Source: Bifidobacterium sp. (GTDB lineage Bacteria > Actinomycetota > Actinomycetes > Actinomycetales > Bifidobacteriaceae). From it: a stretch of DNA of 64,000 bases. The position numbers and the translations under genes are program-made. The notes beneath the pieces are model-generated. The model was given only the letters and a program-made list of their open reading frames with translations, made no database searches and was not told the origin of the DNA. The stretch spans positions 62,001-126,000 of the forward strand of contig JALCCT010000004.1 of NCBI GenBank assembly GCA_022640915.1. The letters run 5' to 3'. Below are positions 19,770-30,675 of this stretch, piece after piece. The number at the start of each line of letters is the position of its first letter. Position 1 is the stretch's first letter.

Positions 19770-21002
19770 TTACCGCGATACTATGCCGCTTTGCCCCGCC
19801 CAAGCAGCCAACCGCCTCATTCCCTCGGCAAGCTGGTCGTCGGCCAATGCGTAAGAGAAGCGCAGATATCCAGGCGCACCGAAGGCCTCACCCGGGACAG
19901 CTGCGACGTGCGCTTGGTCGAGCAACGCTGCAGCAAAGGCGGCAGAAGTCGTGCACACGGTGCCCTCAGGCCCTACAGGCCGGCCAAGGAGCGCGCGTAC
20001 ATCGGCGAAGGCGTAGAACGCGCCAGTAGGGGTCGGGCAGACAATGCCATCGACGGCGTTCAGCGCCGAAACAATCGCCATGCGGCGCCTGTCAAACGCC
20101 GTGCGCATCGCCGCCACGGCGTCCAGCGAACCGCCTACGGCAGCAAGTGCCGCCCGCTGAGAGACGTTCGAGACATTCGAACTCAAGTGACCCTGCAAGG
20201 TCGTAGCCGCCCCGGCCACCGCACTCGGTGCGACCATCCAGCCGACGCGCCAGCCGGTCATGGCATAGGTTTTCGCCACGCCGTTGAGGATGAGCAGCTG
20301 CTCGCGCACTTCGGGAACGCATGCCCCGATATACGACACGCTGGCGCCATCGTAATGCAAGTGCTCGTAAATTTCGTCCGAGATGACCCAAACATGGTGC
20401 TCAACAGCCCACTTGCCGATCGCAGTGACGATTTCCTCGCTCCAGATCGCTCCGGTGGGGTTCGACGGCGTGTTGACCACGATGGCCTTGGTTCTGGCGG
20501 TACGCGCCTGCTCGATCGCGTCCAAATCTGGTTCGAAACCATGCTCTGCGCCAGCGAAGACTTCGACTGGCACACCGCCTGCAAGTTTGACGGCTTCAGG
20601 ATAGCTTGTCCAGTAGGGGGCAGGGATGATGACCTCATCACCGTCATCCAGCAGCACCTGGAATGCCTCATATACCGCCTGTTTGCCGCCGTTGGTCACC
20701 ACGATTTGCTCGGGCCCGACCCGGAAGCCCGAATCCCGCAAGGTCTTGTCCGCTATGGCCTGGCGCAGCTCCGGCAGCCCTGCTGTCGGCGTGTACCGAT
20801 GATTGCGCGGGTCACGGCAGGCCGTTGCGGCCGCCTCGACAATGTAGTCAGGCGTAGGGAAGTTCGGCTCGCCCGCGCCGAAACCTACGACGTCCAGTCC
20901 GGCGGCTTTCATCGCCTTGGCTTTGGAATCCACCGCCAGCGTGGCGCTTGGCGCCACATTGCCGATGCGTGTGCTCAGTACTTGCCAGTCAGCCATGCTC
21001 AT
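19770..21002 (-). CDS. Pyridoxal-phosphate aminotransferase, aspartate type
   Basis: Class I aminotransferase of 410 residues, most likely aspartate aminotransferase linking oxaloacetate/aspartate with glutamate/2-oxoglutarate. Family markers include [13 protein letters not shown] near residue 43, [24 protein letters not shown], and the pyridoxal-phosphate lysine in [18 protein letters not shown]. Full length, no obvious defect. The ATG at 21002 has TAGATT 6 bases upstream and no ribosome site, suggesting a leaderless transcript; an ATG two codons later is possible. Other keto-acid or aromatic specificity cannot be excluded. Confidence 0.9.
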   Translation of the reverse strand: MSMADWQVLSTRIGNVAPSATLAVDSKAKAMKAAGLDVVGFGAGEPNFPTPDYIVEAAATACRDPRNHRYTPTAGLPELRQAIADKTLRDSGFRVGPEQIVVTNGGKQAVYEAFQVLLDDGDEVIIPAPYWTSYPEAVKLAGGVPVEVFAGAEHGFEPDLDAIEQARTARTKAIVVNTPSNPTGAIWSEEIVTAIGKWAVEHHVWVISDEIYEHLHYDGASVSYIGACVPEVREQLLILNGVAKTYAMTGWRVGWMVAPSAVAGAATTLQGHLSSNVSNVSQRAALAAVGGSLDAVAAMRTAFDRRRMAIVSALNAVDGIVCPTPTGAFYAFADVRALLGRPVGPEGTVCTTSAAFAAALLDQAHVAAVPGEAFGAPGYLRFSYALADDQLAEGMRRLAAWAGQSGIVSR

Positions 21003-21115
21003 ACTTCTAATCTACCGACGCCACGGACAGAAGGGCAACGAAATGCCCATGATACGGCAGCACAGCAGTACGCATTATTGCCGATGACAAATTCCCGCAA
21101 CGGCGCCAAAGGGTG

Positions 21116-22303
21116 TTACATCAGCACGAGGTTGTCGCGGTGAACGAGCGGGTGCGCGTACTCCTGGCCGAGCAATCTGCGCAATTGCGCGGTAGTGCGC
21201 CCGAGCATATGTGGAATCTCTTCAGAATCGAAGCTGCACAGGCCTTTGGCCAGATGCGTGCCGGATTCGTCATCGACCCAGACCGGATCACTGGCGGAGA
21301 ATCCGCCGCGCACCTCGACCACGCCAGCAGAAAGCAGGCTGGCCCGTCCGGCGCGCACCGCTTTGGCCGCACCTTCGTCAACAACCAGCGTGCCGCGCGG
21401 CTCCGCGGCGAAACCGATCCACAACCTCCGCGAGGAGCCACGGTGGTTGACCGGCGCGAAGGCTGTGCCAACGCTGTCGCCCATCAATGCCGGGCCAGCG
21501 TTAGCCGCGCAGGTAAGCACGGTGGGAATGCCGGAAACCGCAGCAACGCGGGCCGCTTCAAGTTTGGTGATCATGCCGCCAGTGCCGATACCCGATTCGC
21601 TGCTAGTGACCTGCACATTCGCCAACGCACTGACGACGTCAGACACATAGCCGATGCGACGGGCGCCCGGGCGCGAAGGCGGCGCTGAGTAAAGCGCATC
21701 CACGTCGGTGAGCAGCACAAGTGCATCCGCCCGCACAATGTTGGCGATGAGCGCGGAAAGCCGGTCATTGTCGCCAAAGCGGATCTCGTTGCTTGCCAGC
21801 GCATCGTTCTCGTTGACAATCGGCACGACGCCGAGCTCAAGCAGCCTGTCTAGCGTACGCTGCGCATTGCGGTATTGCGCGGCCCGCATCGTATCCTCGG
21901 CCGTGATGAGGATTTGACCCACGCGGATGCCGAAACGGCCGAACGCCGCCTCGTACTGCGCCATCAGCAATCCTTGCCCCACCGAAGCAGTGGCCTGCTG
22001 AGTGGCAACATCAACCGGGCGCTGTGCGAAACCCAACAATCCGAAGCCTGCAGCGATAGCACCGGAAGACACCAACACCAGCCTCGCCCCCATCGCTGAT
22101 GCGCACGCCAGCGCCTGAACCAGCGCCTCAATCCGGCCGACATCGAGGTGTCCCTCCATGTCAGTGAGCGAACTTGAGCCGACCTTGATCACTATGGTGC
22201 GCGCCTGCGCAATGGCCTGACGCACCTGCTCTTGGCTGAGCGGCTGCGGCTGCTGCCCGTGATGATCTTCGCGTGCATTCGATGGCACACCTGTCATGGC
22301 CAT
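21116..22303 (-). CDS. proB: Glutamate 5-kinase
   Basis: First step of proline synthesis, phosphorylating glutamate. The 395 residues have the kinase domain (VIKVGSSSLTD near residue 38, LVLVSSGAIAAG near 75, PIVNENDAL, FGDNDRLSALIA, SGIGTGGMITKLEAA) and a C-terminal PUA domain ending near HPLVHRDNLVLM. The stop of obgE lies 5 bases before the start, so the two are probably co-transcribed and coupled. The next pathway gene proA is not adjacent; the gene downstream is the aminotransferase. Confidence 0.95.
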   Translation of the reverse strand: MAMTGVPSNAREDHHGQQPQPLSQEQVRQAIAQARTIVIKVGSSSLTDMEGHLDVGRIEALVQALACASAMGARLVLVSSGAIAAGFGLLGFAQRPVDVATQQATASVGQGLLMAQYEAAFGRFGIRVGQILITAEDTMRAAQYRNAQRTLDRLLELGVVPIVNENDALASNEIRFGDNDRLSALIANIVRADALVLLTDVDALYSAPPSRPGARRIGYVSDVVSALANVQVTSSESGIGTGGMITKLEAARVAAVSGIPTVLTCAANAGPALMGDSVGTAFAPVNHRGSSRRLWIGFAAEPRGTLVVDEGAAKAVRAGRASLLSAGVVEVRGGFSASDPVWVDDESGTHLAKGLCSFDSEEIPHMLGRTTAQLRRLLGQEYAHPLVHRDNLVLM

Positions 22304-22308
22304 GACTG

Positions 22309-23991
<1,683 letters not shown>

Positions 23992-24110
23992 TTACTTGGT
24001 GCGTAGTATTCGGGTTGGATTGGACTAAGTTGAGTTGTGTGAGATTTGAGCGCGAACGGGCTATCGTCCGCGTAATGTTACCTGTGGTACTCCATCGGTG
24101 AGCGAAAATG

Positions 24111-24141
24111 AAAAGGCCGTGCCATCGAGGCACGGCCTTTT
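24111..24141 (-). terminator. Rho-independent terminator after rpmA
   Basis: A perfect 13-base stem, AAAAGGCCGTGCC with GGCACGGCCTTTT, around a 5-base loop. It is flanked by A and T tracts, so it can work in both directions. It lies between rpmA and obgE. Confidence 0.9.
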
Positions 24142-24175
24142 CTTACACTAGCGACTGTATCAAACAGCCCTACGC

Positions 24176-24427
24176 CTATTCGCTGACTACGTCGACGACT
24201 TTGCGGTCGCGGCGGATGCCGAACTTTACGTTGCCATCTGACAAGGCGAACAGCGTATGATCCTTGCCCGTACCGACGTTCTCGCCGGCGTGGAACTTGC
24301 TGCCACGCTGGCGCACGATGATATTGCCCGCGATGACGGCCTCGCCGCCGAACTTCTTCACACCAAGGTATTGAGCCCCTGAATCGCGACCGTTGCGCGA
24401 GGCAGATGCACCCTTCTTATGTGCCAT
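24176..24427 (-). CDS. rpmA: 50S ribosomal protein L27
   Basis: Ribosomal protein near the peptidyl transferase centre. The 83 residues have the conserved N-terminus [16 protein letters not shown], with no cleavable leader peptide of the Firmicutes type, and [22 protein letters not shown] precedes the ATG. It is co-oriented with rplU 47 bases upstream, the usual L21–L27 pair. Confidence 0.98.
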   Translation of the reverse strand: MAHKKGASASRNGRDSGAQYLGVKKFGGEAVIAGNIIVRQRGSKFHAGENVGTGKDHTLFALSDGNVKFGIRRDRKVVDVVSE

Positions 24428-24474
24428 GATCTATTCCCTTTCGTCTCTATGCGTCCGCTTTGCTTGCCCGAGAA

Positions 24475-24783
24475 TCAGGCGATCGCCGTGATCTTGACGG
24501 CGGAAAGCTGCTGCCGATGGCCCTTGCGACGGGCGACACCGGTCTTGTTCTTAAACTTCTGGATATTGATCTTCGGTCCCTTGGCCCCATCATCAACGAC
24601 CTCGGCCTTCACGCTGAGCTTCGCCAGATCCTTGGCACCGAGGGTCACCTGAGTGCCGTCGACTACGAGCGCGGCCGGGAATTCCACGGCATCGCCCTTC
24701 TTCGCGTCGAGACGGTTGACCAGGATGACGTCCCCGACCTCGACCTTTTCCTGATGGCCACCGGCCTTCACAATCGCGTACAT
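24475..24783 (-). CDS. rplU: 50S ribosomal protein L21
   Basis: Ribosomal protein of 102 residues beginning [14 protein letters not shown] and ending with the signature [15 protein letters not shown]. The frame is open further upstream, but the conserved N-terminus and an AAGGAA ribosome site fix the start at 24783. A promoter lies about 80 bases upstream. It heads the rplU–rpmA unit. Confidence 0.97.
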   Translation of the reverse strand: MYAIVKAGGHQEKVEVGDVILVNRLDAKKGDAVEFPAALVVDGTQVTLGAKDLAKLSVKAEVVDDGAKGPKINIQKFKNKTGVARRKGHRQQLSAVKITAIA

Positions 24784-24858
24784 AATCAGTTCCTTGCTAT
24801 TTCTGAAAAGCTGTCTGCCCAGCACGTCTTGAGCCCTACGGCCAGACACCAGCTATTC

Positions 24859-24888
24859 AATGTACACCGACCCGTCTACTAGCGTCAA
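24859..24888 (-). promoter_or_regulatory. Promoter of rplU–rpmA
   Basis: On the minus strand TTGACG (24883–24888) and TACATT (24859–24864) are spaced by 18 bases, about 75 bases before the rplU start codon and downstream of the RNase E/G stop. Confidence 0.6.
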
Positions 24889-24943
24889 ATCACCGCCAGC
24901 TTACGGGCGGTTCGGCCAATGACGATCCAGCCGGTGTTCGTTT

Positions 24944-27900
24944 TCACTTTTCCTCGCGACCGTAGCCGTCGCCGAGCTCCGGCTCATTCACCGCCAGCGC
25001 CGCGGCAGCGATCTGCGCAAGCTTCGCCTTGACATCGGCGCTTGAACCCTTCGGTGTCTGCACCTCGGGCGCGCCGTGGCCGTGCTTGTTCGTTTTGACG
25101 AAAGGGTCACCGCCCTTCATCGCATATGGATCAGCATAATCAGAGGATACTGTCGGCTCGTCGTGCAGAATAAAGCCGCGGCCTTTGCAGGTCGGGCATT
25201 CCTCGGAGAAGGCCTCTACCAGGCCCTGGCCGATACGCTTGCGTGTCATCTGCACGAGCCCCAGAGACGTGACCTCGGCCACCTGGTGCTTCGTGCGGTC
25301 ACGGGCCAGGCATTCCACCAATCGGCGCAGCACCAAGTCTCGGTTCGCCGGCATCACCATATCGACGTAATCGATCATGATCATGCCGCCGATGTCACGC
25401 AAACGCAATTGCCGCGCGATCTCCTCGGAAGCCTCAAGGTTGCAGCGCGTCACCGTCTCTTCAAGCGACTTGCCCTTGCCGATAAACCGACCAGTGTTCA
25501 CATCGACCGTGGTCATGGCCTCAGTGCGGTCGATGACAATCGAGCCACCGGAAGGCAGATAGACCTGCCGCTCCATGCCTTTGCGCAGCTGGCTGTCAAT
25601 CTGCCACTTGTCAAATACGTCCTTGCCTTCGTGCTCAGAGGGATCCCAGCGTTCGAGCTTGTCCTTAAGGTCAGGCGCCATCGTATCGAGATACTCGGCG
25701 ATGCGATCGTAGACGCGATCGCCTTCGACGATGAGCTTGGAAAAGTCGTCGTTGAAGATGTCGCGCACGACGCGAATGGCCACATCCGGCTCGCCCTGCA
25801 GCAGCTTGGGCCGCTTGCCGTGCAAGAACTCCTCGCGCTTGGCGCTCACGCGCTCCCATTGACGGGTCAGGTTCTGCAGATCCTTGGTAAGGGCCTCCTC
25901 AGACGCGCCTTCGGCCGCCGTGCGGATGATCACGCCCATATCCTTCGGCGCGATCTTCGCGACAATGGACTTGAGCCTACCGCGCTCACGTTCCGAGAGC
26001 TTGCGGCTCACACCGGTCATGCCGCCTGAAGGCACAAGTACGAGGAAGCGTCCGGCGAGTGTGACCTGTGAGGTCAGCCGTGCGCCCTTGTGCCCGATCG
26101 GATCCTTGGTGACCTGCACCAGTACCGGGTCACCAGAGCGATATGCCAGTTCGATGCGACGCGGCTGGCCTTCGAGCCGCGTCGAATCCCAGTTCACTTC
26201 GCCGGCATAGAGCACGCCGTTACGCGCCTGTCCGATGTCGACGAACGCGGCCTCCATGCTCGGCAGCACGTTCTGGACACGGCCAAGGTAAATATTGCCG
26301 ACGGTGGCGACCTCTTGGATGTCGGAGACATAATGCTCGACGAGCACATTGTCCTCAATCACAGAGATCTGCGTGTGGTGCTCGCGCTCACGCACGACCA
26401 TGAACCGCTCGACGTTCTCGCGACGCGCAAGGAAATCCTGCTCTATAAGCTGATCCTGGCGGCTGCGCTCACGGCGATTATCGCGCCTGCGCTGCTTCTT
26501 GGCCTCCAGGCGGGTGGAGCCTTCAATATCGGTGATTTCGTCGATGTACTGCTGCTTGCGCGAACGGCGCACAGTCTGGCGATCGTCGCCGTCCTCAACG
26601 TCCCGTTGCCCGCGGCGGCGCCGGCGACGACGGGTCATCATCGTGTCTTCGGCGTCTGTATCGTCCTCGCTGCGGCGCCGGCGCGATCGTACGCGTTCGG
26701 CCGGTTCGTCATCGTCGCGGCTCTCGACCCTGAAGATGTTTGCGGCGGCAGTTTCCCGTTCGCGCCCGTCGTGATCGCGATCGCGATCATCAAAGTCGGC
26801 GCCCTCATCACGGCTGCGATTCTCGCTGCTGCGCTCGTCGCGATCACCACGGGAACGGCGACGGCGACGCGAGCGAGTTGCCGAGCTGCGGGGATCGTCA
26901 TCGTCAATCGGCATATATGAGATGTCGTCGTATTCAAGATCGTCCTCGATCTGACCGACCTCGCCAGCAGCGCGACGCTCCTGGGCGTTCAGTCTGCGCG
27001 AATGCCCCGAGCTATGTCCCTGAGATGCTTCAGAGGAATCCGACGAATCGTTGAGGCTTTTACGCCGACGGCGAACAGTGCTGACTCTTGCGCCCTGCCC
27101 GCCCTGTTCTGTCTCGCCGTCAGACGGCTCATCCCCCGGCGCTGTTTCCTGTGGACGTGTATGCCGCGAGCGCGTGCGCCGGACAACATGCATTTCTTCG
27201 GGCTCATCTTCATCCGGCTGGGACTCGCTGTGCCGCGTCGTCGTCACCTCATCGGAGACCGGCAGCACTGGCTCTTGGAAGAGCAGCGAGGTCATAGGAT
27301 GCGGATTGTGGTGCGCCTCATGGCCCTCAGGCAACGCTTCGACCACATCGGCGACGCGATCTGCGCCGTCAGCCGTACGCCTGCCCGAACGGCTGGTTGC
27401 CCTGTGCGAGCGAGTTGTGCGCGATTCATCCTCCGCACCCACAGCTGAGTCGGACGATGCTGCGGCGTCAGAAGACTGTATGGAGGAGTTGTCAGCCGCG
27501 ACTACGCTGGCTGCACTGCTCTGCGTCGTCTCGTCATCATTCTGGGCGGCACTGCGGCGCCGACCGCGTGTGGAACGGACACTGTGCGCCACTCGCGCAG
27601 CACGGGTACGGCGTGGCCTCTCCGTTGCAGTACTCTCAGCGCCCTGATCTGCGGCGTTATAACCTGTAGCACCGTTATCAGCAGAAACATGGGCCGCGCC
27701 GTCGAATGGTGCAGAACCCTCGGCTTGTTGAGGCTGTGCGGGTTCGCGAGCTTGGGCGCTTGCCGCTTTGCGTTCCTCGACCTTCAGTGTGACAGGAGCC
27801 CCAGCCGCGCCTGCGCCGCGTACAACACGCCGCCCAGTGCGCCGACGGCGCACTGGCTCTCCCGCCCCGGAAGAAGGTGACTCCGCCCGGGTAGATGGCA

Positions 27901-27976
27901 CTAAATTACTGCTATTGGATCTGGTCTGACTAGGATCGTCGACCTGCTCGACGCCCGTACGGTTTGCTCTGGGCAC
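24944..27976 (-). CDS. Ribonuclease E/G family protein
   Basis: Endoribonuclease for mRNA decay and rRNA processing. Of 1010 residues, the first ~490 are a hydrophilic extension rich in Arg, Asp, Glu and Ser, with many Arg clusters. The S1 domain follows (YLGRVQNVLPSMEAAFVDIG near 575–600). The catalytic part has VDVNTGRFIGKG and GGMIMIDYVDM, and the zinc-link cysteines are in CPTCKGRG near 945. The start is a GTG at 27976 set by GAGGAG 5 bases upstream. The catalytic core is C-terminal and the long disordered part N-terminal, the reverse of E. coli RNase E, as is usual in actinobacteria. It lies upstream of rplU–rpmA. Confidence 0.93.
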   Translation of the reverse strand: MPRANRTGVEQVDDPSQTRSNSSNLVPSTRAESPSSGAGEPVRRRRTGRRVVRGAGAAGAPVTLKVEERKAASAQAREPAQPQQAEGSAPFDGAAHVSADNGATGYNAADQGAESTATERPRRTRAARVAHSVRSTRGRRRSAAQNDDETTQSSAASVVAADNSSIQSSDAAASSDSAVGAEDESRTTRSHRATSRSGRRTADGADRVADVVEALPEGHEAHHNPHPMTSLLFQEPVLPVSDEVTTTRHSESQPDEDEPEEMHVVRRTRSRHTRPQETAPGDEPSDGETEQGGQGARVSTVRRRRKSLNDSSDSSEASQGHSSGHSRRLNAQERRAAGEVGQIEDDLEYDDISYMPIDDDDPRSSATRSRRRRRSRGDRDERSSENRSRDEGADFDDRDRDHDGRERETAAANIFRVESRDDDEPAERVRSRRRRSEDDTDAEDTMMTRRRRRRRGQRDVEDGDDRQTVRRSRKQQYIDEITDIEGSTRLEAKKQRRRDNRRERSRQDQLIEQDFLARRENVERFMVVREREHHTQISVIEDNVLVEHYVSDIQEVATVGNIYLGRVQNVLPSMEAAFVDIGQARNGVLYAGEVNWDSTRLEGQPRRIELAYRSGDPVLVQVTKDPIGHKGARLTSQVTLAGRFLVLVPSGGMTGVSRKLSERERGRLKSIVAKIAPKDMGVIIRTAAEGASEEALTKDLQNLTRQWERVSAKREEFLHGKRPKLLQGEPDVAIRVVRDIFNDDFSKLIVEGDRVYDRIAEYLDTMAPDLKDKLERWDPSEHEGKDVFDKWQIDSQLRKGMERQVYLPSGGSIVIDRTEAMTTVDVNTGRFIGKGKSLEETVTRCNLEASEEIARQLRLRDIGGMIMIDYVDMVMPANRDLVLRRLVECLARDRTKHQVAEVTSLGLVQMTRKRIGQGLVEAFSEECPTCKGRGFILHDEPTVSSDYADPYAMKGGDPFVKTNKHGHGAPEVQTPKGSSADVKAKLAQIAAAALAVNEPELGDGYGREEK

Positions 27977-28229
27977 AATGCTCCTCGGCGCCGCGCTGCA
28001 ATCGCATCGCCTTACTCAAGGCCTCAGCGGTTCTCACGCCACGCTCTCACCGCGGCCATCCCTCATGAAGCACATTATCAAAAGTCATAGCTGGCTGACG
28101 GCGGACACCGGCGCTCGCATTTCTCACGCGAGGGGATCAACACCGTCACAGGCTTCGGCAGCTTGCAGAGCCACCACTGACCAGTATGGCACAAAAAAAG
28201 CAGCCGCGTGCGCCTATGCCCCTAAAGGC

Positions 28230-29438
28230 CTATTTCATAAGCCATTCCCGCAGTATTGTGGCCATTACGGTCAGATCGCTGGCGGCGACCTGTTCGTCGC
28301 GCTTATGTGCCAGTAAGGCGCTGCCCGCACCGAGATTCACGGCGGGGATGCCCAGCTTCGCGAAGCGGGCCACGTCTGTCCAGCCCAGCTTGGCCTGTGG
28401 GTCGCGTCCGGTGCGCCTCTTGGCCAGCGCTGCCAGCGACTGTGCCAGCGGCGATTGCATGCCAGGCCGGGCACCGTCGGATTCGTCGTCCATCTCAACT
28501 TCGAAGCCGACGAACATGCCTCCGCTCGCCATGTGCTCGCCATTGCCCAGTTGCGCGCCGCAGTCCTCGCCCATCATGAGCGCCTTAGCCTGCATAACCG
28601 TTTTGTCCGGCGCGAAACGATAGTTCACATGCACGCGGCATTCGTCAGGGATGACATTCGTGCCGGTACCGCCGGAAATCAGCGTCGCGTTGACGCCCTC
28701 CCGGTAGGTCAGACCATCCACAGACACATCCTGCGGCTCATAGGCCTGCAGCCTGGCCAGTATCTCGGCGGCCTTGTGGATCGCATTGTCGCCCAGCCAC
28801 GCGCGGGCCGAGTGCGCGGCTATGCCATGCGTGATGACGTCGAAGCGAATCGTGCCGTTGCAACCGCCCTCAATACCGCAGCTGGTAGGCTCGCCGATGA
28901 TAGCGAAATCGCCGTCCACCCAGTCGGGGTGGGCCTCGAGGAGCCGACGCAAGCCGTTCTTCTCGGCAGAGACCTCCTCGTGATCATAGAAGATATAGGT
29001 CAGATCGTATCGGGGCTCACGTAACGTGGCGGCCAAATACAGCAGCACTGCGTCTGAGGCCTTCATATCCGTGGCTCCACGCCCCCACATCACGCGTTCG
29101 CCGGGATGCCGTGCGACTATATCCTCGCGGATGAGCGGATCGCCTGGCTCGAGCCAGCGCGGCGGAAAATTGCCCGCCACTGGCACGGTATCGAGATGGC
29201 CGGCAAGAACCACATGCTGGCCACGCCCCGCGATGTCGTCGGCAATGATCGTATCGCCGTAGCGGCGAACAGCGAGCCTCCCCAGCGAGCGCAGGAATGC
29301 CTCGACCGCGTCGGCCAGCGGCCCTTCGTCATCGCTGACCGAATACACGCCCATGATCTGCTCGAATATGCGGCCAATCGACGCCTCTGGAGCCGCGCAA
29401 GGGTCTACGGGAGCTATGGTCTGTCTTGCGTCTGTCAT
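28230..29438 (-). CDS. dapE: Succinyl-diaminopimelate desuccinylase
   Basis: Zinc peptidase-family enzyme of the succinylase route to diaminopimelate and lysine. Motifs include the metal histidine in VLAGHLDTVPV, GRGATDMKASDA, the glutamate pair in DHEEVSAEKNG, and EPTSCGIEGGCNGT. The frame extends 17 codons upstream to a GTG at 29489. I prefer the ATG at 29438, which gives 402 residues and has TAGCAT exactly 7 bases upstream (leaderless pattern). Its product pathway ends at LysA, encoded at 37.6 kb. Confidence 0.92.
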   Translation of the reverse strand: MTDARQTIAPVDPCAAPEASIGRIFEQIMGVYSVSDDEGPLADAVEAFLRSLGRLAVRRYGDTIIADDIAGRGQHVVLAGHLDTVPVAGNFPPRWLEPGDPLIREDIVARHPGERVMWGRGATDMKASDAVLLYLAATLREPRYDLTYIFYDHEEVSAEKNGLRRLLEAHPDWVDGDFAIIGEPTSCGIEGGCNGTIRFDVITHGIAAHSARAWLGDNAIHKAAEILARLQAYEPQDVSVDGLTYREGVNATLISGGTGTNVIPDECRVHVNYRFAPDKTVMQAKALMMGEDCGAQLGNGEHMASGGMFVGFEVEMDDESDGARPGMQSPLAQSLAALAKRRTGRDPQAKLGWTDVARFAKLGIPAVNLGAGSALLAHKRDEQVAASDLTVMATILREWLMK

Positions 29439-29607
29439 GCTCGATATGCTATCAGCCTGCTGTGTCCGATCGGTTGCGTCTGCGTTCACGACATTGACAC
29501 TTCACAACATGCCTGCAAGTCGCCGCTGTACAACTTGGACTTCTGCTCGTCAATGACTGCGCGCCATGGCACACTGGAACTCATAATAGAGATAGAAGGG
29601 AAGACTC

Positions 29608-30549
29608 ATGGGTTTGCTCAGCGCCATGCAGGGATTCTGCGTCATCGGCATCGTGATCGCCGTCGGCTACGTCGCCGCCCGCATGCAGATCGGTGGGGCA
29701 AGCGCCCAGATGGTGCTCAACCGTTTCAGCTTCTTTATCTCGAGCCCGTGTCTGATGTTCGCAATCCTTTCCAAAGAGTCTCTTGCGGAGATCTTCCATC
29801 CCTCGATTATTGTCGCCTTCGTCAGCGCTATGGTCGTCGGCGTCGCATTCCTCGTGCTTAATCGCCTGATCTTCCACCTGAATGCCGCCGAGGCAACCAT
29901 CGGCGCGCTTAACTCGCTCTATCTCAACTCAAACAACATCGGCTTGCCTGTCGCCACGTATATTCTCGGCAATCCTGCGCTCGTAGCCCCGATTCTGGTC
30001 ATGCAGCAGGCGGTGTTCACACCTATCGGACTTACTGCGCTCGATGCGACAACCAAGGGCGAGATATCCGTCAGGGAGATCGCCAGCCAACCGCTGCACC
30101 AGCCGATGCTGCTCGGCTCGCTAGGAGGCATAGTGGTCTCAGCCATCAGCGCCCAGGCCGGATGGTATGTCATACCGAATTTCATTTTCGATCCCATTGA
30201 CATGATCGGTGCCTCGGCCGTGCCGATGATCCTAATGGCTTTCGGCATGTCGCTGTATGGCAGCCAGCCGATGAAGAACAAGCGCAATCGCGATGCGACC
30301 GTCGCCGTCGCGATATTGAAAAACCTTGTCATGCCGGTTGTCGCCTTCCTGCTCGCCTACTTCGTCATGGGTTTCCGGGGCGCCACGCTCTACGCCTGCG
30401 TCGTGCTCGCAGCACTGCCTACCGGGCAGAACGTGTACAACTATGCGGCGCGTTACAACGTGGGACTGGGTTTCGCACGCGATGGGATCCTCGTCTCCAC
30501 CGTCACCAGCCCGGTGGTCATAGCCGTGGTCGCGGCGGTATTGGGCTGA
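29608..30549 (+). CDS. AEC-family (auxin efflux carrier-like) permease
   Basis: A 313-residue integral membrane protein with about ten hydrophobic segments of the AEC family, which includes bacterial malate and other organic acid carriers. Family features are LNRFSFFISSPCLMF near the N-terminus, YLNSNNIGLPVATYILG in mid-protein and LAALPTGQNVYNYAARY near the C-terminus, marking the two inverted halves. A GAAGGGAAG ribosome site precedes the ATG. It is monocistronic and divergent from dapE. The substrate is unknown. Confidence 0.9.
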   Translation: MGLLSAMQGFCVIGIVIAVGYVAARMQIGGASAQMVLNRFSFFISSPCLMFAILSKESLAEIFHPSIIVAFVSAMVVGVAFLVLNRLIFHLNAAEATIGALNSLYLNSNNIGLPVATYILGNPALVAPILVMQQAVFTPIGLTALDATTKGEISVREIASQPLHQPMLLGSLGGIVVSAISAQAGWYVIPNFIFDPIDMIGASAVPMILMAFGMSLYGSQPMKNKRNRDATVAVAILKNLVMPVVAFLLAYFVMGFRGATLYACVVLAALPTGQNVYNYAARYNVGLGFARDGILVSTVTSPVVIAVVAAVLG

Positions 30550-30559
30550 GCCGTTAAGC

Positions 30560-30580
30560 GCAGAGCCCGGCGGGCTCTGC
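30560..30580 (+). terminator. Hairpin after the AEC permease gene
   Basis: A perfect 9-base stem, GCAGAGCCC/GGGCTCTGC, with a 3-base loop, 10 bases after the stop codon. No T run follows, so efficiency is uncertain. Confidence 0.6.
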
Positions 30581-30675
30581 ATAGGCGAAGTGAGCGGACG
30601 CCAAAGCCGCAAAGCGAACGATCGATATCCTAATAACGAGTCTTCGCCAAAGCTCTAGCCTATCGCCAGTCTCAC

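Noticed and set aside
25076..26920. Long plus-strand open frames opposite the RNase E/G gene
   Set aside because: They are antisense shadows in a GC-rich, low-stop region; the minus-strand frame has clear family motifs.
29019..29030. CTCACGTAACG inside dapE, same as a half-site of the accBC–bioY repeat cluster
   Set aside because: It lies in the middle of a coding sequence with no partner half-site nearby, so chance is the better explanation.
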